A DNA stretch of 64,000 nt from JAFAMS01 sp049520515 (GTDB lineage Bacteria > Vulcanimicrobiota > Vulcanimicrobiia > Vulcanimicrobiales > Vulcanimicrobiaceae), in contig JBEKPS010000006.1 in the NCBI GenBank assembly GCA_049520515.1, positions 186,001 to 250,000 of the forward strand, given 5' to 3'. A program made the position numbers and the translations under genes. Under the pieces are notes generated by a model. The model worked only from the letters and a program-made list of their open reading frames with translations. It was not told where the DNA came from and made no database searches. This document shows positions 17,620 to 27,046 of this stretch, piece by piece (positions within the stretch are counted from its first letter, which is position 1; every line of letters begins with the position of its first letter).

Positions 17620-18798
17620 TCAGCGAACCGGGACGGCTTGCAAGGACTCCGCGAGCGCGTTGACCGTCCGGTCAATCTCGGCTTCACGCATCGGCGTCGA
17701 GATGACGAACGCACCACGTGCCATCATCAGCACTCCGCGACTGAGCATCTCCCGATGAACGCGATCCGTAAACGCCGTGTTGATCGGCGCGATTGCGACC
17801 ATCGATCCGACGCCTTGCGCCCTGGCTGGTGCATCTGCGTCTTTGAGAGTCTTTTCGATGCCGCGCATGAGGCGCTCGCCGAGCGTATTGATGCGCACGA
17901 TTTCGCTCGAGGTCAACATCTCCATCGAGACTCTACCGGCCGTCATCGCCAGCGGATTGGCGTTGTACGTCCCGTGATGGTGCAGCTTGGGATGCGCGCT
18001 GCCGTCACCAAAAACCGACATCACGTCTTTACGTCCACCGAGCGCACCGATTGGAATACCGCCGCCAATGATCTTGCCGAGCGCCGTCAGATCGGCTTCG
18101 ACCTTATAGCGCGCCTGTGCGCCGTGATAATCGATGCGGAAGGAAAAAACTTCATCTATGATCAGCAGCTTGTTATTCTTGCGAGTCCAGTCGCGCAGCG
18201 CGCGAATGTATTCCGGCGTAAGCTCGGCAAATCCGAGCCGGCCGACGATCGGATCGAAGATCGCGCCCGCAAGTTCGGCCTTATGCGTATCAAGAACCTG
18301 GAGTGCTCGCTCGACGTCGTTGCACGGCAGCATGACGGCGTCGAAGTCGTACGCGCCGTGATAGGCGCCTTCGACGCGCGCGACCTTGGGGCGCTCCGTG
18401 TACGCGCGCGCAGCTTTGATCGCAAGCATCACGGCCTCTGTCCCGGAATTGCAAAACTGCAAGCGCTCGACCGTGGGCAGACGACGGGCGAGCAGCTCGG
18501 CGAGCTCGATATCGGATTCCGTCGGCATGCCGACCGCCATCAGCTTCCCGGCCTGCTGCACGAGCGCTTCGACAATCTTCGGATGCGAATGTCCGTGAAT
18601 CATCGAGGAATAGTTGTTGATGAAGTCGATGCGCTCGATGCCGTCGGCGTCCGTGACCATGCAGCCGCGTCCGGACACCGCGTAGAGCGGATAGGGATCG
18701 AAGAACACCGTGCGCCGTGTGCTGCCATCCGGAAAGACGTGCTTCGCGCGCTCGAACAGCTGCGCTGACTGCGACGACGGATCGGGATAGGTGCTCAT
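17620..18798 (-). CDS. Class III PLP aminotransferase, glutamate-1-semialdehyde aminomutase-like, inside the hut operon
   Basis: 392 residues of fold-type I PLP enzyme. The Schiff-base Lys is in ALGKIIGGGIPIGALGG, the PLP phosphate region in CNSGTEAVMLAIKAARA, and LLIIDEVFSFR holds the Asp that contacts the pyridine nitrogen. The closest named family is HemL, but chlorophyll/haem context is absent and such sequences often are uncharacterised aminotransferases. It sits between hutH and hutI with an ATGA overlap on the upstream side and 4 bases on the downstream side, so it is made together with the histidine pathway. A role in transaminating histidine or a derivative is only an inference. Confidence 0.85.
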   Translation of the reverse strand: MSTYPDPSSQSAQLFERAKHVFPDGSTRRTVFFDPYPLYAVSGRGCMVTDADGIERIDFINNYSSMIHGHSHPKIVEALVQQAGKLMAVGMPTESDIELAELLARRLPTVERLQFCNSGTEAVMLAIKAARAYTERPKVARVEGAYHGAYDFDAVMLPCNDVERALQVLDTHKAELAGAIFDPIVGRLGFAELTPEYIRALRDWTRKNNKLLIIDEVFSFRIDYHGAQARYKVEADLTALGKIIGGGIPIGALGGRKDVMSVFGDGSAHPKLHHHGTYNANPLAMTAGRVSMEMLTSSEIVRINTLGERLMRGIEKTLKDADAPARAQGVGSMVAIAPINTAFTDRVHREMLSRGVLMMARGAFVISTPMREAEIDRTVNALAESLQAVPVR

Positions 18799-20321
18799 AA
18801 CGGACCTCCGATCGCCTCTTCCGCGGCCGCAATCAGCGCGCCGGTTCGCAACAGGGTACGGGCGGATTCGATATCGTCGGCAAGCACGCGGTCGTCGTGC
18901 AGCGGCGCGATCGTATTCCGCGCGCAATCGTACGCCGCACCCGTGCCGTTTCCGGAGCGGCTCGGGCGCCGGAAATCGGTCGCAGCGAGTGCCCCGAGCA
19001 GCTCGCACGCGAGCGCGCCTTCAAGATTGCAGACGATCGCATCCAGCGTCCGTGCCGCGATGGTTCCCATGCTGACGTGATCTTCTTGACCGGCTGACGT
19101 CGGAATCGAATCGACGCCGGACGGAAACGCGAGCGCCTTGCTTTCGCTGACGAGCGACGCGGACGTGTATTGCGCCAGCATCAGACCGGATTGCAGGCCG
19201 GGATTCTGCGCAAGAAACAGCGGCAGCCCGCGCTCTTCACCATTGAGCAAGAGGTACAGCCTGCGCTCGCTGATGCTCGCGAGCGTTACGAGGCTCGCCT
19301 TCAGCGTGTCGCTCGCCGTCGCAATCGGCTGACCGTGAAAATTCCCGCCGGTCAGAAACTCGTCGTGTTCCGCGAAAACGAGTGGGTTGTCGGTGACCGA
19401 GGTTGCTTCGATCTCGATGACGCCACGCGCATAGCGCGCGGCATCGCGAACCGATCCATGGACGACCGGGATACAACGAAACGAATACGGATCCTGAACG
19501 CGACCGCATTCGCGATGCGAGAGCATGATGACCGATTCGGCCAAAAGTGCTCGCAGATTTGTTGCCACTTGCGTTTGACCCGGATGCGGCCGTAGCGCGT
19601 TGATGCGTTCATCAAAGACGCGATCCGTGCCGAGAAAGGCTTCGAGCGACATTGCGCCGATGACGTCGGCCGCTTTGATGAGCCGCTCGGCGCGCACGAG
19701 CGCAAGCGCCGCGATGCCCGTCATCACTTCGGTTCCGTTGACGAGCGAGAGCCCTTCTTTCGCCGCGAGCCGAATGGGCTCGAGACCGGCCTTGCGCAGC
19801 GCAACGTCGCTCGGCAACAGCTCGCCGTCGTAATAGGCTTTTCCCTCGCCGATCAGCGTCAGCGTCATGTGCGCGAGCGGCGCGAGATCGCCGCTGGCAC
19901 CAACGGAGCCCTGCGACGGTACATAGGGTGTGACGTCGTGATTGAGCATCGCGGTCAAGAGATCGACCGTCGAAGAACGCACGCCCGAGTGTCCGGCCGC
20001 AAGCATGCTGATGCGCAGCACGCCGGCAGCACGTACCTGCGTAATCGATAGAGGCGCACCCGTTCCCGCCGCGTGACTGCGCACGAGATTTTCTTGCAGC
20101 TTTTCGGTTTCGTTCGGGGCGATCAGTACGTTCGCCATACGACCAAAACCCGTCGTTACACCGTAGATCGCCGCGCCAAGCGCGTACTGACGCTCGACCG
20201 CTTCACGTGCGCGCGCAATATTGTTGCGCGCAGCAGCCGTAACCTCAACCGGAACCTTGTGTACCGCGACGTCCTCGATCGCTTCGAGCGACAAGTGTCT
20301 GCCGTCAATCGCGAGCAGCAC
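18795..20321 (-). CDS. hutH: Histidine ammonia-lyase
   Basis: 508 residues, usual length. GSVGASGDLAPLAHM supplies A142-S143-G144, which cyclise into the MIO electrophile; Y53 (AIYGVTTGFG) is the catalytic Tyr. It deaminates L-histidine to urocanate, the first step of the pathway encoded downstream. GTG 20321 has a GGAGG at ideal spacing. The stop of the upstream GGDEF gene is only 23 bases away on the same strand, with no visible terminator in the gap, so read-through from the signalling operon into hut is likely. Confidence 0.96.
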   Translation of the reverse strand: MLLAIDGRHLSLEAIEDVAVHKVPVEVTAAARNNIARAREAVERQYALGAAIYGVTTGFGRMANVLIAPNETEKLQENLVRSHAAGTGAPLSITQVRAAGVLRISMLAAGHSGVRSSTVDLLTAMLNHDVTPYVPSQGSVGASGDLAPLAHMTLTLIGEGKAYYDGELLPSDVALRKAGLEPIRLAAKEGLSLVNGTEVMTGIAALALVRAERLIKAADVIGAMSLEAFLGTDRVFDERINALRPHPGQTQVATNLRALLAESVIMLSHRECGRVQDPYSFRCIPVVHGSVRDAARYARGVIEIEATSVTDNPLVFAEHDEFLTGGNFHGQPIATASDTLKASLVTLASISERRLYLLLNGEERGLPLFLAQNPGLQSGLMLAQYTSASLVSESKALAFPSGVDSIPTSAGQEDHVSMGTIAARTLDAIVCNLEGALACELLGALAATDFRRPSRSGNGTGAAYDCARNTIAPLHDDRVLADDIESARTLLRTGALIAAAEEAIGGPL

Positions 20322-20344
20322 GGCGAGCCTCCATTCGCCGTAGT

Positions 20345-21763
20345 CTACTGTGTGGCTAGAATGCTACCTGCGGCCACGGCTTCGAGAGCACGTGGCCATG
20401 CTTCAAACGCCCAGCAATTTCGGCCCGCAGCTTTTGCGGCATAGAGTGCCTGGTCTGCTAACTCCAGCAATTCGTCGCCGAGCGTTGATGCCGCTTTCGC
20501 TACACTTAGCCCGAGACTAATCGTTACGACGTCGCACGCAGCTCCCGGAGCCTGACGAATGGACAACTCCTCGACTGCGGCGCGCAATCTCTCCGCGAGC
20601 ATTTGCGCTCCGTCTTGGTCCGTATCGACGAGGAGGACGACAAATTCCTCGCCTCCGAACCTGATCAAGAGGTCGTTCGGGCGCTGTAGCTGCGCTCGCA
20701 AAGCCGAAGACACGCGACGCAAACATTGGTCGCCGGCAGCGTGCCCGAAAGCGTCATTGTATTTCTTGAATTGATCGACGTCGATCATGATGAACGCCAG
20801 CTCAACGCCTTCGCGACGTCCGTGACCGAGAGCCCAAGCGAGCCGTGGTTCTAGAGCACGTCGATTCTCGAGCCCGGTAAGGGCATCGATCGTTGCAAGG
20901 TCAGATGCGCGGCGGTACAGCTCCGATATTTCGGCCACGAGCGTCACCACGACGATCATTGCTGTCAGAAACATCTCGATTTTACCGACATACCAGCTCG
21001 CTGAGTACCGTTCTATCGAGACAAAGTTGAGAAAAGCATCAAGGATTGCAGTAAGCAATGCGAGACCAATGGCCAGCTGCAGCGTCGTTAGCTCCCTCGG
21101 CCGCCCGAGGAGCGATACGACGCCGACGATGTCAGCCAAGATGATAAGCGGTGCGAACGTGTGTGTGAACAGCGGCTCGAACATCCCGTGAACGACAAGT
21201 TTCGGTAGGACGGGTGCCGCCGCAAATACGAGGAGAAGTAAGAGGGTAGCGGCGATGGCAACACCACACAAGTAGAGGCCCAATCGGCGAGGAACGGATT
21301 TTATTGGCGAAGCCGCACGCATGCTCGGGTCGGAAATCGCGTAACTCGCGAGCATCAGCGGAAATGCGAAATGCCAAATTAGCCAGAACCAGGGGGCAGT
21401 TTGTTCGTTTGCCCAAATGATGCCGGGAACGAAGACGCCCGGAAAGCTAACGGAGTACGCTAAGGTCAACACTCCAGTGAGCGCATAAGCGGAACCGGCC
21501 ACTGCAAGAAGTGTCAGGCCTGTCACCCTATACTGAGCGAACAGCAGAACCCCAGCGAGCAAATCGGAGATCATCGAGACGCCGGCAACCAATGGGATGA
21601 AACCTGGAGCAATCACCGAGTTCCGCGATCCCAGGGCGGCGGCCGCAAACGCAGCGAGTACGAGCACGAATGCAATGACTGCTGCGCTCTGGAGCTGACT
21701 TCGCGACGCTCTCGTGGTGGCTAAGGTTGGAATTTTGATATCGGGCGTCCACGCGATCTTCAC
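20345..21763 (-). CDS. MASE-type membrane diguanylate cyclase (GGDEF), paralogue 1
   Basis: 472 residues: eight or so TM segments (about residues 20-265, MASE4-like sensor) followed by a GGDEF domain. The active-site loop is RFGGEEF, a functional GGDEF/GGEEF form, and RPND lies five residues upstream, forming the inhibitory I-site. It should make cyclic di-GMP from two GTP with product feedback. GTG 21763 was chosen because it follows the upstream paralogue's stop by 2 bases; the homology with that paralogue begins at this point. It is the last gene of the signalling run, just before hutH. Confidence 0.9.
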   Translation of the reverse strand: MKIAWTPDIKIPTLATTRASRSQLQSAAVIAFVLVLAAFAAAALGSRNSVIAPGFIPLVAGVSMISDLLAGVLLFAQYRVTGLTLLAVAGSAYALTGVLTLAYSVSFPGVFVPGIIWANEQTAPWFWLIWHFAFPLMLASYAISDPSMRAASPIKSVPRRLGLYLCGVAIAATLLLLLVFAAAPVLPKLVVHGMFEPLFTHTFAPLIILADIVGVVSLLGRPRELTTLQLAIGLALLTAILDAFLNFVSIERYSASWYVGKIEMFLTAMIVVVTLVAEISELYRRASDLATIDALTGLENRRALEPRLAWALGHGRREGVELAFIMIDVDQFKKYNDAFGHAAGDQCLRRVSSALRAQLQRPNDLLIRFGGEEFVVLLVDTDQDGAQMLAERLRAAVEELSIRQAPGAACDVVTISLGLSVAKAASTLGDELLELADQALYAAKAAGRNCWAFEAWPRALEAVAAGSILATQ

Positions 21764-21765
21764 GG

Positions 21766-23169
21766 CTAGATTGCTACTTGCGTGACGGCTTCTAGAGCAC
21801 GTGGCGGGCCCTCGAACGCCCAGCGATTTCGACCGGCCGCTTTCGCCGCATAGAGTGCGCGATCTGCTAAGTCCAGCAATTCGCGGCCCTGAGTTGACGC
21901 TGCTTTCGCGACACATATTCCGAGACTAATCGTGACGACGTCGTTCGCAGCTCCAGGAGCGTGACGAATGGACAAATCCTCAACCGCAGTGCGCAATCTC
22001 TCCGCAAGCATTTGCGCTCCGGCTTGGTCCGTATCGACCAAAAGGACCACAAATTCTTCGCCCCCAAACCTGATCAAGAGATCGTTCGGGCGCTGTAACT
22101 GCGCGCGCAAAGCCGAGGAGACGCGACGCAAACATTGGTCGCCGGCAGCATGCCCGAAAGCATCGTTGTAATTCTTGAATCGATCGACGTCGATCATAAT
22201 GAACGCCACTTGAACGCCTTCGCGACGTCCGTGACCGAGCGCCCATTCGAGCCGCGGCCCGAGAGAACGTCGATTCTCGAGCCCGGTGAGAGCGTCGATC
22301 GTCGCAAGCTCGGCCGCGCGGCGGTACAGCTCTGATATTTCGGCAGCGAGAGTCACCACGACGATCATTGCTGTCAGAAACATCTCGATTTTGCCGACAT
22401 ACCAAGTTGCTGTGTACCGGCCCGAGGAGATGAAGTTGAGAGCAGTGTCGAGCAGTGCTGTAAGCAGCGCGAGACCCAAGGCGAGCTGCAGCGTTGTTAG
22501 TTCCTTCGGTCTCCGGAAGAGCAAAACTGCGGCTGTGACGTCGGCCAAGACGATACCCACGCGCACGCTCGAAAAAAGCGGCTGAAATTTCCCATGAAGG
22601 ATAAGTGCCGGTAGGACGTGGCCTGCTTCAAATATGAAGAGAATAAGAAGGCCGGCTACGATGACAACACCACCCAAGTAGCGGCGCAATTGGTCCGGAA
22701 TGGAATTCAGAGGTGAAGCCGAGCGCAAGCTCGGGTCCGAAATCGCGTAACTCGCGAGCATCAGCGGAAATGCGAGATGCCAAATCACCCAGAACCAGGG
22801 GCCGATTTCTTCGGTTCGGATGACCCCGGGAAGGACGACACCCGGAAAGCTGACGGTGTAGGCCACGGTCAACAGTCCACTGAGCGCATAAGCGGCACCG
22901 GCCACCGCGAGAAGCGTCAGGCCTGTTACGCGAAACTGCGTGAACAGAAGAAAGGCAGCCAGCAAATCTGAGATCGTCGTGATGCCGGCGACAAGCGGTA
23001 GAAAGCCCGGGAGATCCGCTGCGGACCGCGATCCCATACCGGCGGCCGCGAGAGCCACGAGCACGAGAACGAATGCAATCACCGCAGCGCTTTTGAGCTG
23101 ACTGCGCGACGCTCTCGTTGTGGCTAAGTTTGGGACTCCGGTATCGGTCGTCCACACATTCGCGATCAT
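21766..23169 (-). CDS. MASE-type membrane diguanylate cyclase (GGDEF), paralogue 2
   Basis: 467 residues, near-identical in layout to the next gene: MASE4-like TM region, then a GGDEF domain with RFGGEEF and an RPND I-site. The two copies share long stretches in both sensor and catalytic regions (for example LIRFGGEEFVVLLVDTDQ), so they arose by tandem duplication; sensor loops differ more than the catalytic domain. The start is one of GTG 23184 (overlapping the upstream TGA), GTG 23172 or ATG 23169; I used ATG because alignment with the paralogue begins there. Confidence 0.88.
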   Translation of the reverse strand: MIANVWTTDTGVPNLATTRASRSQLKSAAVIAFVLVLVALAAAGMGSRSAADLPGFLPLVAGITTISDLLAAFLLFTQFRVTGLTLLAVAGAAYALSGLLTVAYTVSFPGVVLPGVIRTEEIGPWFWVIWHLAFPLMLASYAISDPSLRSASPLNSIPDQLRRYLGGVVIVAGLLILFIFEAGHVLPALILHGKFQPLFSSVRVGIVLADVTAAVLLFRRPKELTTLQLALGLALLTALLDTALNFISSGRYTATWYVGKIEMFLTAMIVVVTLAAEISELYRRAAELATIDALTGLENRRSLGPRLEWALGHGRREGVQVAFIMIDVDRFKNYNDAFGHAAGDQCLRRVSSALRAQLQRPNDLLIRFGGEEFVVLLVDTDQAGAQMLAERLRTAVEDLSIRHAPGAANDVVTISLGICVAKAASTQGRELLDLADRALYAAKAAGRNRWAFEGPPRALEAVTQVAI

Positions 23170-23180
23170 CACCGACCGCT

Positions 23181-25994
23181 TCACCCTTGTCCGTTGCTTG
23201 AACGCGCGTGGAGCCATGACTTAAAGGCCTCGAGTGGGAGTGGGTGGCAAATCGCATACCCTTGCACGAAGCGGCATGAGCGTTTCCGTAACCACTCGAT
23301 TTCCTCAACCTGCTCGGCCCCTTCAGCCAAGGATTCGAATCCAAAACGTTCGGAGATTGAAATGATCGTCTCGGCGATTGTTTCATCGTGCGGATCGGTG
23401 AGAACACCGGAGATGAAGCTGCGGTCAATCTTGACGATATCAACGGGAAGACGTTTCAAGAACGACAACGACGAATAGCCCGTCCCGAAATCGTCGATCG
23501 CAATCCGGACGTCGAGCCTCCGTAAGGCTCGACATACCCGGCGCGTCGCCTCGACGTCTCGCATCGCATCACTCTCGGTAATCTCCACGCCGATATTGCT
23601 CAGCACGACGCCGCTGCGAGCTTCATCTTTGAGAGCTCGGATCAGCTTCGGATCGCCGGCCTGTCTGCCGGAGAGATTGAAGTACGTACGAAAACCGTCT
23701 CGGAGCGCAGCGAGCTCAGCTGAGACCGCGCACGCATTCCGCAAAACCCAGGCGTCAATGCTGGTGATGATCCCAGACTGCTCCGCAAATGGGATGAAGT
23801 GTCCGGGAAGCAAGAGTCCTCGTTCGGGATGGTTCCATCGGATCAAGGCCTCGCAGCCGGTAACGACGCCGGTGGCGATCTCAACGTGAGGCTGAAAGTA
23901 GAGCGTAAACTGGTTGTCGACGATCGCCGTGGCGAGCTCGTTGCGCAACGTCGTGCGCCGAGCTGCGTCGCCCCCCATCTCCTCTTCGAAAAAAACGGTC
24001 GATCCATCACCGCGCATCTTTGCATTCAGCAGCGCCGCGTCAGCGTGCGTGAGAATAGCATCGACGGTCGAGCCATCCTTAGGTGCCATCGCGACGCCGA
24101 TACTCGCCGTCCGAGAAACCATCTCCGGGCCCATACCGCCTGGAGAGCCTGGAGTCGAAATTCCGTGCGAAAAAATACTCGCGAAAATGTCGGACCGGTT
24201 CTGCATGAACTCCACAGACAGCGGACAAGGAATAAAAATAGCAAAGACGTCGCCGGCGATGCGCGCGAGGATCTCACCTTCGGAAACACGTTCTAAGAGC
24301 GCCCTACCGATCTCAACCAGAACCGCATCGCCGAACACATGCCCGTACGACTCGTTGATCTCACTAAACGCGTCGATATCGATGAGAACTACGGCAAAGC
24401 TACCGTTCGTCCGAGACGCGCTCTGCGCCAGCGAACGAAACTGCGAGCGGCTCAACAGGTTCGTCAGGGCGTCGTGGGATCGATGGTATTGGAGTTGCTC
24501 GGAATGCCAGCGATCCTGGATGTGGCTCGCAAAATACGAAGCTAAGACTTCAATATATGCGTGCTCCTCTACGCCAAAGGGTCTCTCGGCCGGCGTGCTT
24601 GACGAAAACTTGAGAGCCCATGTGGCATTACCGGCGCTAAACGTCGTAACAACAACTGAGCACTCATGGCTCTCAGCAGATGACGACTCCGCGTCATCGG
24701 GCAGGTTCTCCCATGATTGCGTGCCGCCACCATCTGCGAGAAATTTTCCGACGATCGAAGTCGCCATCGGTATCGAACGGCCGAGTCGGCTTTTCGAGTC
24801 GGAGGGGGAATGCCCGGGCGCCTCTTCGGATGAGCCCTCTACGACCATATCCGCGCCGTCGATTCTCCAGAGCGTCCCGCGATATGGATGCCCCGGCTGC
24901 ATCTCGGTTGCAGCTTGGGCTAACATCGCCGGCCATAGCTGCGCCTCGCCTTGACCTGCTTCATTCACGAGCCGCCAGAGAGATTCCAATCGCTCGGCAT
25001 GCTGCCGTGAGTGCTCCTCCGCTTCACGCAATTGGTCTGTTACGTGATTGAGCTGCAAGAAGTGCGCAAACGACGCTCCGAGTATCTCGAGATAGCTGAT
25101 ATCTTCGGCACCAAACGTGATCGTCGTTGGCTCGGGCGACGCGAAGGTGAGCAGATAGCGCACGCCGGCGGCTTCGAAGCGGGTTGAGATTCCGCAGCGC
25201 CATCCGAGGCGCGCAATGCCGACCGGGATCGCCATGCTATCAAGGTTATCCCAGGCCTGCGAGCGGCCCACGATTGGGACGAGTGTATCGCGAATGGGAG
25301 CTGTGCTGCCCAGCTGCGGTAACATTATCCGTGGATCGCTGTCGCGGGGAGCCACGCCCAAGCCGATCACGACGGCCGTTGCTGCCTCGATTCGGCTGAG
25401 TACGCCGCGAAAGCATTGGTTGGGTCGAATTGCCTCCGCGGCTTCGCAAAGTATCGCCGGGATGAGACTCGCCCCTTGTAATCCTGGATTGCTGGCGATG
25501 CGCCAAAGCGACTCGAGTCGAGAGGCCTGTCGACGCGCTCGTCCTTCCGAGTTCTCGAGAGTACTTTCGAGTCGCTTTTTCTCTCGCGCTTCACGCACGG
25601 CGCGCTGCACGACGCTCGGAAGCCGCGTGAGATTCGATTTCAAGACGAAGTCGGCAGCGCCGCTTTGTACGGCGCTGATCGCCCGGTTTTCCGTGATCGT
25701 GCCCGTAACGAAGATCAGCGGGACGTGCGGCAACACTTCTCGCACGATGCGCAGCGCCGCATACCCGTCAAAGTCAGGAAAGGAAAAGTCGCACAAGACT
25801 ACGTCGGGAACGAAGGTGCGCAGGGCCTCCCTCAGTTGCTGCCGATCGAGCGCGTTGACACCCTCGACCGACATGCCGGCGCGCCGGAGCTGCATCAACG
25901 ACAGCTCGGCATCGCGCGGATTGTCATCGATAATCAGGACGCGGATTGCCGGCTCGCGACTCTTCTCGATCTTTGGGGAGGCCGCGGCAATCAC
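23181..25994 (-). CDS. Receiver-GAF-GAF-GGDEF(degenerate)-EAL cyclic-di-GMP phosphodiesterase
   Basis: 937 residues. Receiver at 17-135 with D23, D24, phospho-acceptor D69 and K119 (LKS form). Two GAF-like regions at about 155-315 and 335-495, related to each other (ESLWRIASNPG/ESLWRLVNEAG). A GGDEF domain at about 505-675 reads AGDVF (580-584) in place of GGDEF, so synthesis is unlikely. The EAL domain (685-930) keeps CEALIRW (715-717), DDFGTGYSS, KIDRSFI and LAEGAE, so it should hydrolyse cyclic di-GMP. It is cotranscribed with upstream kinases and receivers (ATGA-type overlap with the truncated receiver) and the downstream cyclases, putting opposing c-di-GMP activities in one operon. Confidence 0.9.
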   Translation of the reverse strand: MIAAASPKIEKSREPAIRVLIIDDNPRDAELSLMQLRRAGMSVEGVNALDRQQLREALRTFVPDVVLCDFSFPDFDGYAALRIVREVLPHVPLIFVTGTITENRAISAVQSGAADFVLKSNLTRLPSVVQRAVREAREKKRLESTLENSEGRARRQASRLESLWRIASNPGLQGASLIPAILCEAAEAIRPNQCFRGVLSRIEAATAVVIGLGVAPRDSDPRIMLPQLGSTAPIRDTLVPIVGRSQAWDNLDSMAIPVGIARLGWRCGISTRFEAAGVRYLLTFASPEPTTITFGAEDISYLEILGASFAHFLQLNHVTDQLREAEEHSRQHAERLESLWRLVNEAGQGEAQLWPAMLAQAATEMQPGHPYRGTLWRIDGADMVVEGSSEEAPGHSPSDSKSRLGRSIPMATSIVGKFLADGGGTQSWENLPDDAESSSAESHECSVVVTTFSAGNATWALKFSSSTPAERPFGVEEHAYIEVLASYFASHIQDRWHSEQLQYHRSHDALTNLLSRSQFRSLAQSASRTNGSFAVVLIDIDAFSEINESYGHVFGDAVLVEIGRALLERVSEGEILARIAGDVFAIFIPCPLSVEFMQNRSDIFASIFSHGISTPGSPGGMGPEMVSRTASIGVAMAPKDGSTVDAILTHADAALLNAKMRGDGSTVFFEEEMGGDAARRTTLRNELATAIVDNQFTLYFQPHVEIATGVVTGCEALIRWNHPERGLLLPGHFIPFAEQSGIITSIDAWVLRNACAVSAELAALRDGFRTYFNLSGRQAGDPKLIRALKDEARSGVVLSNIGVEITESDAMRDVEATRRVCRALRRLDVRIAIDDFGTGYSSLSFLKRLPVDIVKIDRSFISGVLTDPHDETIAETIISISERFGFESLAEGAEQVEEIEWLRKRSCRFVQGYAICHPLPLEAFKSWLHARSSNGQG

Positions 25995-26344
25995 TGCGGA
26001 ACCTGATTAGCAAGGAGCCAGAAACGGCTAACGCGTGCGATGACTTCGGCGAGCTCTGTAAAGCCGATCGGCTTGATGACGTAAGCGTTGGCGCCGAGTC
26101 TGTAGCATTCATCCACGTCACCGCCTCGATCGGACGCCGTCATAACGACGACGGGGACCGATTGCGTGCGCTTATCCTCTTTCAGCTTTTGCAAGACGCT
26201 GAATCGAGCTGGGCGAGGCATCTCGAGATCCAAGATAATCAAACGCGGACGTTCGCGCGGGTCACGCCCTTCGAAAGTTCCCGTACAGGCGATAAAGTCT
26301 AAGGCTTCTGCGCCGTCCTTTGCCCAACCGTCGAAATCGCGCAT
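25991..26344 (-). CDS. N-terminally truncated Rcp1-like receiver
   Basis: 117 residues that align with the receiver at 27043-27486 from its residue ~34 onward (WAKDGAEALDF against WAKDGVEALNF). Phospho-acceptor D39, T69 and K91 are kept, but the first strand and helix, including the acidic metal-binding pair, are absent. The DG of the usual MPxxDG loop is replaced (MPRPARF). ATG 26344 directly abuts the upstream kinase stop TGA; no upstream sequence encodes the missing part. It may be a decaying copy or a phosphorylation-independent binder. The stop overlaps the next gene start. Confidence 0.75.
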   Translation of the reverse strand: MRDFDGWAKDGAEALDFIACTGTFEGRDPRERPRLIILDLEMPRPARFSVLQKLKEDKRTQSVPVVVMTASDRGGDVDECYRLGANAYVIKPIGFTELAEVIARVSRFWLLANQVPQ

Positions 26345-27046
26345 TCATTCGCGTCCTATCGGTAACGCAAATGAAAGCGTCGCGCCCTCACCTAGCTTTG
26401 CATCCGCCCAGACTGTCCCCCCGTGACGGTGAACGATGCGCTTGACGATCGCAAGTCCAATGCCCGTACCCGAAAAGTTGTCGCCCCCGTGTAACTTCTG
26501 AAATATTCCGAACAGCTTATCTGAGTACGCCATCTCGAATCCCACGCCGTTGTCTTGAACGTTATAGACTATCCGCGTGGGCTCTTGCGATGCCCAAATT
26601 CTCACGCGCGGAAGCGTCTCGAGCCTCGAAAACTTTGTCGCGTTCGATATCAAGTGCTCCCAGACCATCCGAAGCAAAACGTGATCGCCCGATACACTTG
26701 GAAGATCGTCGATCTCGATGACGACGTCTGATGGCGGATCGGGGCTTGCTCGCTCGTTCACAACCTCGCATGCAAGCACGGTCATCTCCACGAGAACATG
26801 TTCCATCGGTTGACGCCCAACTCGCGAAAATGCCAGAAGTCCGTCGATTAACTCACTGATCCGCTGGGCTTCGCTGACGACGACGGTCAGAAGCCGCCGC
26901 CCTTCATCGTCGAGACAGACGGCGTAATCATCTTCGAGGGCCCGCGAAAAGCCGATGACTGCCCGGACGGGAGCACGAAGATCGTGCGAGACCGAGTAGC
27001 TGAAGCTCTCCAATTCGGCCGTGAGCACCTCGAACTCGGTCGTCAC
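26345..27046 (-). CDS. Sensor-less histidine kinase
   Basis: 233 residues holding only HisKA plus HATPase domains. The H-box SYSVSHDLRAPVR gives phospho-accepting H21; N-box (HLISNATKFS), G1 (DNGVGF), F-box and G2 (GTGIGLAIV) are intact. No sensor or TM is present, so input must come from a partner, perhaps the repeat-bearing kinase upstream, whose catalytic core is closely related. GTG start overlaps the preceding receiver's stop (GTGA). Confidence 0.88.
   Translation of the reverse strand: MTTEFEVLTAELESFSYSVSHDLRAPVRAVIGFSRALEDDYAVCLDDEGRRLLTVVVSEAQRISELIDGLLAFSRVGRQPMEHVLVEMTVLACEVVNERASPDPPSDVVIEIDDLPSVSGDHVLLRMVWEHLISNATKFSRLETLPRVRIWASQEPTRIVYNVQDNGVGFEMAYSDKLFGIFQKLHGGDNFSGTGIGLAIVKRIVHRHGGTVWADAKLGEGATLSFALPIGRE

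Noticed and set aside
17413..18768. A 451-codon open frame on the + strand opposite the hut operon
   Set aside because: Antisense to hutI and the class III aminotransferase, which have diagnostic motifs; no domain in the + frame.
26344..26350. TGA between the short kinase and the truncated receiver as a selenocysteine codon
   Set aside because: The genome can decode UGA as Sec, but a Sec here fits no known family, no SECIS-like hairpin is evident just downstream, and the ATG follows at once.
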